Source: Unio delphinus (Eukaryota > Mollusca > Bivalvia > Unionida > Unionidae). From it: a stretch of DNA of 64,000 nucleotides. Where the stretch lies: the NCBI GenBank assembly GCA_029339505.1, contig JAQISU010000163.1:3240001-3304000 (forward strand), written 5' to 3'. This document shows positions 26,501-41,500 of the stretch, piece by piece (the stretch's first letter is position 1; every line of letters starts with the position of its first letter). A model generated the notes under the pieces. The model was given only the letters and a program-made list of their open reading frames with translations, did not search any database and was not told where the DNA came from. Both the position numbers and the translations under genes were made by a program.

Positions 26501-29500
26501 AGTCTATTGCTTTTTAGCAAAGTAAGGAATTCTTGATTAGTAGTGTCCTTCTTTAGATGGCATAGGTTTTTTGTTAATGTGCTCTTGTTTCTCTTACTTC
26601 CAAAGCAGTATTTATTCAAGCTTGTGTGTGTGTGTGTGTGTGTGTGTGTACATACACACACATATTTACACACTCAGGACACTTTATTTGGTGGTATATG
26701 TAAAAACACTTTATCCAGTATAACATTGTATATACATGGTTTTTAAATTAATTGGAAGAGAAAAATGGGTCAGAAATTGTATTTTTTATATCATATTTCA
26801 AGTAAATAGCAACACTTATGTGTTTTCTGTTTGACAAATAGATTTTTTTCTTTATTCGTTCAGCAGCAGCCTTTGTTATGTACACAACTTCTACATTGTA
26901 TATGAACAGCTATATAAACCTGTTAATTACTTGACCAACTTCAGAAAAATTTAAATTGCTCTTAGGAAACTCAAACTTGCCCAATGATATTATAACATAA
27001 TATTACAACTCTAACCTTGTCAAATGCATTTCACAGTGGAGTTGATGCACATTCTTGGATAGGTGGACCTATTAGAATTTTGATCAATGTATTCCCCTTC
27101 CCATTTTCAAGCATGTCTCTTTCAAAACAATTCAAGTATATGTTTCTTTAATCATCTAATCTGATAGGGATTTTAATTTTTTAATAAACACTGCCAAAGA
27201 GTTATAACAATTAACACCTGCTTGCCCTATATTAGTGGCATGCATCTAATAAATCAGTTGAGAAGCTGATTGTGTTGAGGGAGCAAGCTTGACACGTTTT
27301 CACAGACTGTTACTTGCTAAGTTAGGACTTGAATATCAGTTAATTCCAGTATGCTATGCGATTATGATTAACACTTAAATGGAAAGATAAATACAAATAT
27401 TTATTCTCTTTGTTACGACTTGTGTTAAATAGTAAATATTCACATTATCATATCTAAGCTGACTTTTTTTATGGCTCTACTGGTCACATACGAACTTATG
27501 GGATGATCTATCTAAAATCCAGCGGGAGCGGGAGGTTGTGAGTTCGATCCCCAGCAGTGTTATACCAAAGACTTACAAAGATGGTGCAAATAGCTGCCTA
27601 GCTAGGCACTCGGCATTAAGAGGTTAGTGTTAGGACTGGTCGGCCTGGTGTCAGGATAATGTGACTGGGTGGGACATCATGCTACGTGTCTGTGGCATGA
27701 TGCCCCAGTGTTAGGCATTACTATAAACTGCCACACTGTAGACATTGTAGCGATATGACTGAAATTTTTTTAAAGCTACGTTAATAAATTCTAAGCACAC
27801 ACACCTGAATAAATGGCCATGTATCAATACGAGGTTTTCACTTAAAGATTTCTTACAATGAATACCTACTGGTCCTAAATAAAATGTGTCCTGATTAGAC
27901 CTCCAGTATGGCCACCATGTCAGCCATCTTAAAAATCTCTGTTATAATTCTACTTAAACAGAAAGTCAGATTATTGTGGGTTTTCACCAGAAGACTACTT
28001 ACGATGTCCTAAATGAAAATTGTGCCATTTATTTTTCAAATATGGCTGCTGTAACTATTTTTTTAAAAATCTAGTCATTACTTCCCCTGAATTACTTGTA
28101 CTTTCACTAAGTCCTAAATAAAGTAGTGCCAGTTGTACATCCAATATGGGTGCCACAACAGCTGTCTTAAAAATTTGGTTTTCACTACTTCCTCTGAATG
28201 AGTGATCATTTTGACATAAGATTTTGACCAATAGACAAAAAATTAAGTCCACTTTATCTTAAATAAAAGTGGTTCCAAGCTGACATCCACTATGCTTACA
28301 TCTGACATCCACTATGCTTACATCTGACATCCACTTGCTTACATCTGACATCCACTATCCTTACATCTGACATCCACTATGCTTACCATAGCAGCTAATT
28401 TGAAAATGGTGTGGGGGGGTTTTGGGCTGAAGAATATGAAGACAACAATAACTTATGGAATGATAATGACATGATATGAAGGACTTAGCCTTTCAAAAGG
28501 ACAAACCTCTAAACTTTACAACAAAACTAATGAAAAGTAACAAATTTTTATCAAATTTGTCACATTTTGTTTACTTGCCAGCTGTTAAAGGAGGAGTTCA
28601 GCAGACACTTACCTTGTCTGTGGCCCATGCATTAATGCATGCCCTGTATGAGTTGCAGCTATAACTTCATTCAATAATGCATGCCAGGTATGAGTTACAA
28701 CTGTATCTCCGTGCAGTAATGCATGCCCTTGTATGAGTTTAACTGTGACCAAGTACAATAATCAGGCCCTAGTATGAGTTGTAACTGTGACCCCATTCAA
28801 TAATGCAGGCCCTTGCAACTAGACACAATGAAAGGGATTCAATCTAATTAGAAAGTTCACATTATTGGGATTCTTAGTCACATTATTATAATATGGCAGT
28901 GCTTTTGTGTCTTGGTCCATCAGCATGGCTATCTAAAGGCGTGGAATGTTGAATTAGTTTCATGCAAACTTTTTTTTAAAAAATCATATGCATTTAATAA
29001 ATATGAAGTTCACATTCTTTTATATTTAAAAATAATGCCATGTCATCATGATACAGCTTTATTGTTTTTTTTTATTAAGAACAGCATTTAGTTGTTGGGG
29101 TGGGGAAGAAAAAGAAAAAGTGAGCCAGATGGAATTGTCAGCTTAGAATGTTTTTGATAAGTCACAGTCAGTTTCATGGTTCATTATCACATCATTATTA
29201 AGATTCGTCAGGCATAATAAATGTATTAACAAGATTTGCATGCTTGCATTTATAAACAAGATAATGAGCAAAGAATTAATCATGTTGTATGTACCTATTT
29301 CATGTTAATTGCTTACAACAAATGCCTCTAACAAGAACCTTTATTGCATGGGATGCAGTTAATTATATGGAATGCTATTGAAACATGTATGACTAATTAG
29401 CTAATTGATAGATAATTTGCTAATGACTGTTACAGATTGAGATTTTGTAGTGCTTTGTTACACCTTACCTTGCAATGTTTTTTCTAATGTCATTTACTTT

Positions 29501-32500
29501 CAAAATTTCAAACTTAGAATCAAGCATCATTTATCTGGACTCTTTTGGAGACTGTGAATTCATCTACTAAAATCATAGTCCCGATAAATGCCTACAGATA
29601 TCAAGAGCAAGTTGTCTTTTCCTTGGTCTCAATCTGAAACCATCCAACTCTACAGCTCAAGTTTGATCTTAAAATTTTTATTTGACCAATCACAAATGTC
29701 ATTACTTGTAAAAGGTTGTTTTTGGTTGGTTGATAGAGAAATGAAGTTCAGAGTTTTATGACTATTGGATACATTTTAGTTTGCTACTATTCATTATAAG
29801 AAAATTGTTATTGAATGTAACCACACTTCTCTTGCAGAGTTAGAAACTGAAGCTAGTGATTCCATACCAGCTAAAGGTATCATTTATTAGCTCTGTCATT
29901 GTTTAGTTTGAATAACACTTCCACAGATTGTTTTTTGTTTCTATTTTGCAGTGTTTCTTTTTTCATTTTAAATTTAATATGTTAATTTTACCATTTAGCA
30001 AATATTTTTGGTTTTATTTAGAAACAGTTTTTACTTCCTTCTGCTTGATTATTTTTTAATTAACCAATATATCTGGTCGCTTTCTCCTACTAACTGTAGT
30101 TGACTGCATGTAAAAAAGCATTATTTGGTGTGATTTTCTGAAATGCACTGCCTATGCGCTTTCATCTCACTTGTACTAATTAGGAGACAATATGCAGCTT
30201 GTTAAGATAGCAGTTTAAACTGGATTGTATGTCACACACTGATGCCACCCAGAACACTGGACCTGTTGAAATAATTCATTAGCACTGCCCATTATTTTGT
30301 GATGATTAGACCCAACATCCTTTTTTCTTGATACAAATGCTTATCTGGCTATCGTTATAAGGTCTGTAGCAATTAGTATTTTTGGTATACGTTTTTTGAT
30401 AATAATGAAGGAGCAGGGCAACAATCGGGATTGAAATGACTTTCGTTAAATTATATTAGCATTGAATAAACAATTTAATTTAAGATCAGTAAATGACCGG
30501 TTTGATATAATGCTAATTTATGATGAAGATGTTATTTCTATATGATTTGTAAAAATGAATGACATCATAAATTATGTGACATTATTAATCCTTGACTTTT
30601 AATTTTGATGTCGTTGTCATTGGACATTAGTTGTAATAAATCATATAAGAAAATGAATGCAATGCATTTTCCCACTTTTGTTTTTTTAATTTGTTGTTGG
30701 TTTTTAATTTGATTATGGGGTCTTTTAATCTGCTAACATTGTTAACCTATTACATCATGGTCTGTTGCTTTTTAGGGAGTACAGGTATAAAGGTCAGAGT
30801 GGTGTGCTATAAATGGAACGCTACCTGTAACTAGATATACATGCCTCTCTGTTTGTTATATTCATAGCAGTATATTATTAGGTAAACATGTTTTAACCAT
30901 TTTATCTTTATGGTATTATACAAATTTAAGAGTAAACTCTGAACTTTATAGTTGTGTAATTATTTTTCAGAGAAATATATTGTATTAAATTTTTTGCTTT
31001 AAAATCTGGAGAACTTGTTCATCGACAAGCCAGTGAAGCAGTGTGACCACTATAGCCAACATATCTCAAACTCCACATCTAATTTACATCTACTTGACTA
31101 AATCATGTGAATTTTGATAAATTATCAAAAATAAGTGTTGCCTGCACCAACATCAGAGCCACTGTCCGACTTATTTAAGTTTTCATAGTCCTAACTTGAA
31201 TCATTCAAGCTCGAGAAAGTACCAAAACTCTGCAGCCTCCATTTTGAAGAGTGGAGAATCCAACCCAGTTACTTTAAATATCAGATTTTGAGGGGATTTT
31301 GTAATGATACCAGTGGTGTTCAAAAGCGCTTGTATGAGGTAATGGTTTAAACCCTGCATGTCTTGTGCCTTTTTGTATGACTGATGAACCTGCCTAATTG
31401 TATTTATATCACTGATGAACCTGTCTAAAAACCCTTGTGTAACTGATGAACCTACCTAAATTATATCACTGATGAACCTGCCTTATTGTCTTTATATCAC
31501 TGATGAACCTGCCTTATTGTCTTTATATCACTGATGAACCTGCCTGATCACCCTTATATCATTGATGTATCTGCCTAATCATTTGTATTGCTGATGAACC
31601 TGCCTAATTAGCAGTATATCACTGATCAACCTGCCTAAATTATATCACTGATGAACCTGCCTAATTGTATTTATATCACTGATCAACGTGCCTGATCACC
31701 CTTGTATTACAGATGTGTCTGCCTAATCACTTTTATTGCACATGAACGTGCCTAATTAGCTGTGTATCTCTGATGAACCCGCCTAATACCCCCTACATGG
31801 CTGATTTCCCCTATATTGCTGAAAAACCTAATAATAATTCTTATATCATTGTTGAACCTGCTAATCACCCTTGTATCACTGATGAACTGTGCCTAATCAC
31901 ATGTGTATCACTGCTGATGTTTGCTTGGCCCCTCATGAATACTTTATTTATGATCTGAATGACCTTTGATTGACCCCTCATGAATACTTTTAAAATCTGA
32001 ATGACTTGTGCTTGACCCTCATGAATACTTTAACATCTGAATGATGTTTGCTTGTCCCCTCATGTTTACTTTAATTTCTGAATGACCTTTGCTTGACCCC
32101 TCATGAATTCTTTAAAATCTGAATGATGTTTGCTTGACCCTTCATGAATACTTTAATTTCTGATCGACCTTTGCTTGACCCCGCATGAACACTTTAATAT
32201 CTGAATGACCTTTGCTTGACCCTTCATGAATAATTCAATATCTGAGTGACCTTTGCATCACACTGTGTTACTGATTTTTAAGCGTCATGAATATTTTTTA
32301 AAAAAAAAATTCATTTCTTAAAAATATTTAAAAATAAAACTTTTAGATACCCTTTTATAACATTATCTTGATTCCTTCTATATTACTCTCAGGAAAGTTT
32401 GACCTGTATTGTACAGTACAAATCTATTGTTTTTATTGATTGTATCCTATAGGTAGATTAGAATAAAGTATCATAACCCAGCTAGACAGTCAAGATACAG

Positions 32501-35500
32501 TGGCAGGAAAATTGAATGCAGTCAAGACTCAAAGTACCCAACCTGTAAAATTCAGATGAACAATTTAATTGAAAAAAAGTCTGTTTGTTTGAGATTTTTA
32601 ACATAGCTTTAACAATTTATCAGTCATATCGCTACAATGTCTGCAGTGAGACAGTTTATAGTGATATCTAGCATTGGGGCATCATGTTGCAGACATGTAA
32701 CATTATGTCCCACCCAGTCACATTATCCTGACACCAGGCCGACCAGTCCTAACACTAACCTCATAATGCTGAGTGCCAAGCGAGGCAGCTGTTAGTACCA
32801 TTTTTGTAAGTCTTTGGTATGACTTGACCTGGGATCGAACCCATGACCTCCCGCTTCCGCGGCAGATGCTCTAATTACTAGGCCACCATAGCGGTTTCTA
32901 TTATTAGTGTTTACAAAAAAAAACAACTGAATTTCTGGAAAATTATGCTCAGGAAAATGTAAAATTCCAGTAAATAAAATTAAATTACAGTAGCATGCAG
33001 TGGAATAAAAAAAAACTTTTTAAAATTAACAAACCAACAAATTAAATCCAACATACATAACAGTATATAGGAATATGAAAAAAATACAGCAATTATCCAA
33101 GGAATATTTTAATGAAATTTTTAGATATATTAAACAAAGACAAATCTAATGTACTGAATTCTATCATAATAAAAGGTACCACACATACAGCAAATCACAA
33201 GGTGAGCATGGTGTGTATATACATTACAAAATCAGTCAGAAGGCATAATATATAGATAGGGAAAACTGTTGAGTTTCCTGTTTCATTTAAATACCATCAC
33301 TTAATGTAATACATGTACAAATTTAGAAATGTTGGATCATGTTACAGCTTTAACCTGATGAGTACAGTAAAACCTGTCTTGAGAGACCACTGCTATGAGA
33401 GACCACCTGTGTTGAGAGACCAGAATCTCCATGCACCGATTTTATCATGATATGTTATAACCTGCTATGAGAGATCACCTGTCTTGAGAGACCATATTTT
33501 TTTGGCAGAAGGGGTGGTCTTTCAAGAAGTGAGTTTTGATACTGCAAATTAAAAAAAGTCTAAATGGGCAGCAGCTACATTATGGCTGAAAATGTTATCT
33601 GATCAATCTTTAATAAACAAATCATCTGGCCATGGCAACATTGAAATATTTTATTTCAACATCATCTGGCCATGGCAACATTGAAATATTTTATTAAACA
33701 AATCCATTGAAATATTTTATATAAACAAATCATCTGGCCATGCCAACATTGAAATATTTTATATAAATGAATCATCTGGCCATGGCAACATTGAAATATT
33801 TTATTTAAACAGATCATCTGGCCATGGCAACTTTGAAATATTTTATTTAAACGGATTATCTGGCCATGGCAACATTGAAATATTTCATTTTAACAGATCA
33901 TCATTTTGTGAGGTATTTCATGAGATGTGTTATGTTCTATATCAATTCAGATGGTATTGAAATATTTCATTTAAACAGATCATCGTTTTGTGAGGTATTT
34001 CATGAGATGTGTTATGTTCTATATCAATTCAGATGATATTGAAATCTTTAACACAGCAAATTAGTTCAATTTAGCTACACTTAATTATGCTAACCTGAAA
34101 ATTCACTGAACTACATATGCGAATATCATTCATGATGCTAACCCAAATATTCACTGAACAACATTATCATTCATGCGCAGAAGAAACTAGAATCAGAAAC
34201 AAATATTTTATATACTCGTCTGTAAATCAAGCCCAAGTGGAAGCAATGCAGCCTCTGAACTGTCATCAGGTAATGTGCCAGTAGATCAGGGACTATGCTG
34301 CTTAATCTACTAATTACTCCTAACAAACTGCATAGACACGGATCTTCTGAAGCAATCATGTTGATTACTCCAAACAAACTGCATAGACACTGATCTTCTG
34401 AAGCAATCATGTTAATTACTTCTAACAAACTGCATAGACACGGATCTTCTGAAGCAATCATGTTAATTACTCCTAACAAACTGCATAAACACGGATCTTC
34501 TGAAGCAATCATGTTAATTATTCCTAACAAACTGCGTAGACACGGATCTTCTGAAGCAATCATGTTAATTACTCCTAACAAACTGCATAGACACGGATCT
34601 TCTGAAGCAGTCATGTTAATTACTCCTAACAAACTGCATAAACACGGATCTTCTGAAGCAATCATGTTAATTACTCCTAACAAACTGCATAGACACGGAT
34701 CTTCTGAAGCAGTCATGTTAATTACTCCTAACAAACTGCATAGACACGGATCTTCTGAAGCAATCATGTTAATTACTCCTAAAAAAACTGCATAGACACG
34801 GATCTTCTGAAGCAGTCATGTTAATTACTCCTAAAAAAAAACTGCATAGACACGGATCTTCTAAAGCAATCATGTTAATTACTCCTAACAAACTGCATAG
34901 ACACAGATCTTCTGTAGCAGTCATGTTAATTACTCCTAACAAACTGCATAGACACGGATCATCAGAAGCAATCATGCTAATTACTCCTAACAAACTGCAT
35001 AGACATGGATCTTCTGAAGCAATCATATTAATTACTCCTAACAAACTGCATAGACACGGATCTTCTGTAGCAATCATGTTAATTACTCCTAACAAACTGC
35101 ATAGACACGGATCTTCTGAAGCAGTCATGTTAATTACTCCTAACAAACTGCATAGACACGGATCTTCTGAAGCAATCTTGTTAATTACTCCTAACAAACT
35201 GCATTGACACGGATCTTCTGAAGCAATCATGCTAATTACTCCTAACAAACTGCATTGACACGGATCTTCTGAAGCAGTCATGTTAATTACTCCTCACAAA
35301 CTGCATAGACATGGATTTTCTGAAGCAGTCATGTTAATTACTCCTAACAAACTGCATGGACACGGATCTTCTGAAGCAATCATGTGTGATGGCAGATCTA
35401 GGTTTATGCATTTGGACTTTACTTACAGTATGGTATAGCAAACATTTTCCTGTCATTGCCAATTGACCTCTATACCTGTCATTGCCAATTGACCTCTATA

Positions 35501-38500
35501 CCTGTCATTGCCAATTGACCTCTATTTCTGTCATTTCCAATTGACCTCTATACCCAGGATCTCCTTCCAGTTTTGCAATTGTGTGATGATGTATATTCAG
35601 GTTAAACTATCATGATTCAAAACTGTAGACTAAATTTTTCTGATCTGTGACTTATTGACTATTTTCCTGATACACAATTGTAGACTAAATTTTTCTGATA
35701 CACAATTGTTGACTAAATTTTCCTGATACACAATTGTAGACTAAATTTTTCTGATACACAATTGTAGACTAAATTTTCCTGATACACAATTGTAGACTAA
35801 ATTTTTCTGATACACAATTGTAGGTTAAATTTTCCTGATACACAATTGTAGACTAAATTTTTCTGATACACAATTGTAGACTAAATTTTTCTGATACACA
35901 ATTGTAGGCTAAATTTTCCTGATACACAATTGTAGACTAAATTTTCCTGATACACAATTGTAGACTAAATATCCTGATACACAATTGTAGACTAAATTTT
36001 TCTGATACACAATTGTAGACTAAATTTTCCTGATATACAATTGTAGACTAAATTTTTCTGATACACAATTGTAGACTAAATTTTCCTGATACACAATTGT
36101 AGACTAAATTTTTCTGATACACAATTGTAGGCTAAATTTTCCTGATACACAATTGTAGACTAAATTTTCCTGATACACAATTGTAGACTAAATTTTCCTG
36201 ATACACAATTGTAGACTAAATTTCCTGATACATAACTGTAGACTAAATTTTCCTGATACATAATTGTAGACTAAATTTGTCTGATACATAACTGTAGACT
36301 TAATTTGTCTAATACATTACTGTAGACTTGATTTGTCTGATACATAACTGTAGACTTAATTTTCATGATATATGACTTGTAGTCTAATTCTAATGATACA
36401 TAATTGTATACTAAATTTTCATGATACATAATTGTATACTAATATTTCATGATATATAATTTGTAGACTAATTTTTCATGATACATAATTTGTAGACTAA
36501 ATTTTTCATGATACATAATTTGTAGACTAAATTTTCATGATACATAATTTGTAGACTAATTTTTCATGATACATAATTTGTAGACTAATTTTTCATGATA
36601 CATAATTGTAGACATTATTTTCCTGATAATGTGTATATGATTTTTAGACTACATTTTCCTGATACGTATGTTTCTGATACATGATTTGTAGATTAAGTTC
36701 TCCAGATATGTAATTTACAGATTAATTCTAGTACTTTTTAAAAAAAAATACTTTGGTAATTTAAGCAAATTCTTTGCAGTTTGAAATATTGTGTGTACAT
36801 GTGCAAAATGACAATGACGATTTTCTCCGAGAAAGGTAACTTTTATTATTTTGTGACAAAGTCAAATGCTCTTTAGCCATGTATATAACAGTAATAAAGC
36901 ACTTTCCCTCATTATAAAACCTTCCATTATAATGCCAATTCAAAATGGACATTATATACATATGAGGTTTTTTACTAGCAAGTGATGGAAGAGACTGAGG
37001 ATGTTCCAATGTACATTATGCTTGCTATGAAGAGTATCATATAGAGGAAGTACTTTTACATTAGAGATAATAATTGCATGCTTTACACATTAAACAGACA
37101 TTATGGTTGCCATGGTGAGTATCATAAAGAGGAAGTACTTTTACATTGGAGATAATAATTGCATGCTTTACACATTAAACAGACATTATGGTTGCCATGG
37201 TGAGTATCATAAAGAGGAAGTGCTTTTACATTGGAGATAATAATTGCATGTTTTTCATATGAAACAGATGTGCATTTTTTTATATATCCTTGATACTAAG
37301 CTATTCTTGGAGGCAGGTGTCATATTAAGGGTGCATAACAGTGACTAAATGCAGTCTTGTCATTTATTGCAGGCCTAACAATGACTAAATGCAGTCTTGT
37401 CATTTATTGCAGGCCTAACAATGACTAAATGCAGTCTTGTCATTTATTGCAGGCCTAACAATGACTAAATGTAGTCGTATCATTTATTGCAGGCCTAACA
37501 ATTACTAAATGTAGTCAATCATTTATTGCAGGCCTAACAGTGACTAAATGTAGTCTATCATTTATTGCAGGCCAAACAATGACTAAATGTAGTCAATCAT
37601 TTATTGCAGGCCTAACAGTGACTAAATGCAGTCTTGTCATTTATTGCAGGCCTAACAATGACTAAATGTAGTCGTATCATTTATTGCAGGCCTAACAATG
37701 ACTAAATGCAGTCTTGTCATTTATTGCAGGCCTAACAGATTTGGGATCTGAGGGAACAATAACCCAGGACATGAAGACTAGTATTCTAGCTATTAAGAAC
37801 CAGGCAGACTTACTCCGTTTTGACCTAAAAAATTTACGTCGCCTTCAACAGATTAATAAGGAGTCCATTATCGAGACTGTGGAGGAGGCTTGGAAAAAGA
37901 TAAAAGTATATGAACTACAATGAATTTGCTGTAGAACACGAATCTGCAGCAATTAGTTTTAAGTTATTACTGTTGAAACCATTATTATTTTTTTAATTAA
38001 AATACAAATGTAATATGTTTAAATAAACATTGTCACCTGTTGCTAAAGTTGTACCTAGACTGTTTCCAGTCACAGTAGACAATAAACTTTCACAAAAGGT
38101 CATCTTTCAATGAAGATTGAAGAAAAACCAGTTGCAGTTTGAAGTATGGTTGTCAAAATGAAACATATATGATTTGTTAATGTCAATCTAAATACTTTTA
38201 AATCGAATATTTCTGAATGAACAAAGCTTTAAAATTAAATAAGTCTCAATTACTCTGGGTTTTATATTTTTAATATTATAGAAAGCATTAGCTGCAGTCC
38301 CAGGGGCAGAAAAGGCAATAATCCGACAGGAAAGGGCAAGTTTAGATGAGGCATACCAGCAATATATGGAGGATAAGAATCGAGCAGAACGAGAGCTCAT
38401 GTAAGTCACCATTTGTTCCATGAATTCATTGGGGTTGTACCAATTTGTGCATATCCTGTGATTGCTACAACTGAGCTTTATAGCAATACAACTTTGTGAG

Positions 38501-41500
38501 CGGTTTTCAGATGGACTGTCATGTGATCTTCTTGTTAATGTCTCTTATTGTAAAGGTAGCTGGTGCTGAAGGTGGTAATGTTTAAATTTGACCAGTCTGT
38601 CCAGTACACTAAAGTCAGACATGACATAGTCTGTTACTTGAGAGTTAACATGCTATTATCGATGCAAATGATGTCATTTCCAAAAATTTGTGGTTTCTCC
38701 AAATGCTTCCTTTTGCAGTCTTGAAATTTTTCCTAATTTGTTTTTGATAAAGAATTTTAATTTCTAAAGTTTCCGACACATTCCCGTGAAAAGGTTTATT
38801 TGAACCTGCTCGACAGATTCATGCTTGATGTAATGTCAAAATCTGGGAATTGAAAGCAAAGAGGAAACAACTCCATTTTTATCCAAATCTGAGGTTACCT
38901 CCCCTTTTACATTTTTTTTTTTCTTCCTGAGGAACTGATGTGTGGGCTGTCGTTCTAGTTACAAACATTGCTGTCACTGTCAATTATTGTGAATTATGTG
39001 TCAACCCATCAAGTTTTTTAATACTTTTATTGTTGATTACATGTCAAATCATATTGATGTTCTTAACATTTTGATTTCTCAGAAATCGCTTTTATTTTAT
39101 AGAGATCTGGAGGCTTCAGTGGAGGAGCTGAGAAATGATGTCCTTTCCAGACAGTGTCGAGTCAACATGTCTGATGTGGAAGGGATGGCACTTGTTCTCA
39201 GTAATGTAGCCAAGAAAGTGGGAGATCTGAAAAGTATGCAGTTTTAGTTCAGTATAAAATACTTATTTAAAAACAGATACCTTTGTAATGTTCATTAACA
39301 TATAATACAGCTTTGATATTGCTTTTCTGTGTTGATGGTATTGGTCACATTGATATTCAGATATTGTGATTTTGTATGAAAAGTTTCAGATTCATCAAAA
39401 ATGGATCAGTTAGTGTGTTATCATGGAAATGCAGACATGTATAGATGTTCATTGAAAAGTTGTGTAATAGACAACTGTTTTCAATTTCAGTAATCCATAT
39501 ACCTTTAACACAACTCATAACTGAGAAGCTGTAATTTCTGTACATTTCCTTGAGTCATTTGCCAAGCTTGATTTTTAATAAATTTAAATGCACTACTATT
39601 ATAATATAAATTTAAATGGTTTATCCTCATGAAAGTTGACAACAATGATAAAATGATATACTAATTTGGTTATGAATTGTTTCTTGCAGATCGATTTCCA
39701 GCACTGCAGGAGCGTATGAAGCTGATCATGGCAGGCGAGATGGAGATTGTGGTCAAAGAAGAAAAGTTTGTTATTTCTTCAGATTTGCTTTCCTTAAATT
39801 TGTTGAAACTTGTTGGATGACAGATATACTGACTATCAATCCACTGATAAACAAGTACCTGAGACTATCAATTCCACAGATAAACAAGTACCTGAGACTA
39901 TGAATTCCACTGATAAACAAGTACCTGAGACTATCAATTCCACTGATAAACAAGTACATGAGACTAATGATTTGACTGATAAACAAGTACCTGAGACTAT
40001 GAATTCCACTGATAAACAAGTACCTGAGACTATCAATTCCACAGATAAACAAGTACCTGAGACTATCAATTCCACTGATTTAACAAGTAACTGAGACAAT
40101 CAATTCCACTGATAAACAAGTACCTGAGACTATCAATTCCACTAATAAACAAGTACATGAGACTTATCAATTCCACAGATAAACAAGTACCTGAGACTAT
40201 CAATTTCACTGATTTAACAAGTAACTGAGACAATCAATTCCACTGATAAACAAGTACATGAGACTTATCAATTCCACTGATAAACAAGTACATGAGACTT
40301 ATCAATTCCACTGATAAACAAGTACCTGAGACTAACAATTCCACTAATAAACAAGTACATGAGACTTATCAATTCCACAGATAAACAAGTACCTGAGACT
40401 ATCAATTTCACTGATTTAACAAGTAACTGAGACAATCAATTCCACTGATAAACAAGTACCTGAGACTAACAATTCCACTAATAAACAAGTACATGAGACT
40501 TATCAATTCCACAGATAACAAGTACCTGAGACTATCAATTCCACTGATGAACAAGTACCTGAGACAATCAATTCCACAGATAAACAAGTACCTGAGACAA
40601 TCAATTCCACTGATAAACAAGTACCTGAGACTATCAATTCCACTGATAAACAAGTACCTGAGACTATCAATTCCACTAATAAACAAGTACCTGAGACTAT
40701 CAATTCCACTGATAAACAAGTACCTGAGACTATCAATTCCACTAATAAACAAGTACATGAGACTAATTATTTGACTGATAAACAAGTACCTGAGACTATT
40801 AATTCCACTGATTTAACAAGTAACTGAGACAAACAATTCCACAGATAAACAAGTACCTGAGACTATCAATTCCACTGATAAACAAGTACCTGAGACTATC
40901 AATTCCACTGATAAACAAGTACATGAGACTAATGATTTGACTGATAAACAAGTACCTGAGACTATCAATTCCACTGATAAACAAGTACATGAGACTATCA
41001 ATTCCACTAATAAACAAGTACATGAGACTAATGATTTGACTGATAAACAAGTACATGAGACTCTCAATTCCACAGATAAACAAGTACCTGAGACTAATGA
41101 TTTGACTGATAAACAAGTACCTGAGACTATCAATTCCACTGATAAACAAGTACATGAGACTAATGATTTGACTGATAAACAAGTACCTGAGACTATCAAT
41201 TCCACTGATAAACAAGTACATGAGACTATTGATTTGACTGATAAACAAGTACATGAGACTAATGATTTGACTGATAAACAAGTACCTGAGACTATCAATT
41301 CCACTGATAAACAAGTACATGAGACTATTGATTTGACTGATAAACAAGTACCTGAGACTAACAATTCCACAGATAAACAAGTACATGAGACTAATGATTT
41401 GACTGATAAACAAGTACCTAGGACTAACAATGTGACAGATAAGCGAATACCTGAGACTAACGATTGGACTGATAAACATGTACCAGAGACTAAGGATTAA

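Larger units (their letters stand above)
23423..29837 (+). other. Host intron 4
   Basis: Contains the 30-bp minisatellite at 24350-25710, a GT microsatellite at about 26622-26650, SINE B at 27470-27805 and two small repeats (27840-28390). The stretches 25720-26600, 26700-27460 and 28400-29830 hold nothing I recognise. Confidence 0.7.
29877..37729 (+). other. Host intron 5
   Basis: Nearly 8 kb, of which about half is minisatellite (31375-37730, in at least nine families), plus SINE B (-) at 32593 and a pogo-like MITE at 33365. From 29880 to 31370 I see no recognisable feature. Confidence 0.7.
37906..39689 (+). other. Host introns 6-8
   Basis: Three short introns (37906-38281, 38401-39102, 39234-39689) without tandem arrays or mobile elements that I can identify. 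They are the only compact part of the gene, around the coiled-coil exons. Confidence 0.75.

Noticed and set aside
32840..32899. tRNA gene
   Set aside because: A and B boxes are present but belong to the SINE B head; the body continues into the SINE core and no cloverleaf with anticodon stem is evident.
34171..35281. Open frames of up to 198 codons with a 17-residue repeat
   Set aside because: 51-bp minisatellite; frames are open on both strands because the unit is a multiple of three.
34300..36700. Possible CRISPR array
   Set aside because: Units are head-to-tail without unique spacers, in a eukaryotic intron; these are minisatellites.
39810..41500. Open frames of 90-226 codons on both strands
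   Set aside because: 33-bp minisatellite within host intron 9; the unit is a multiple of three.
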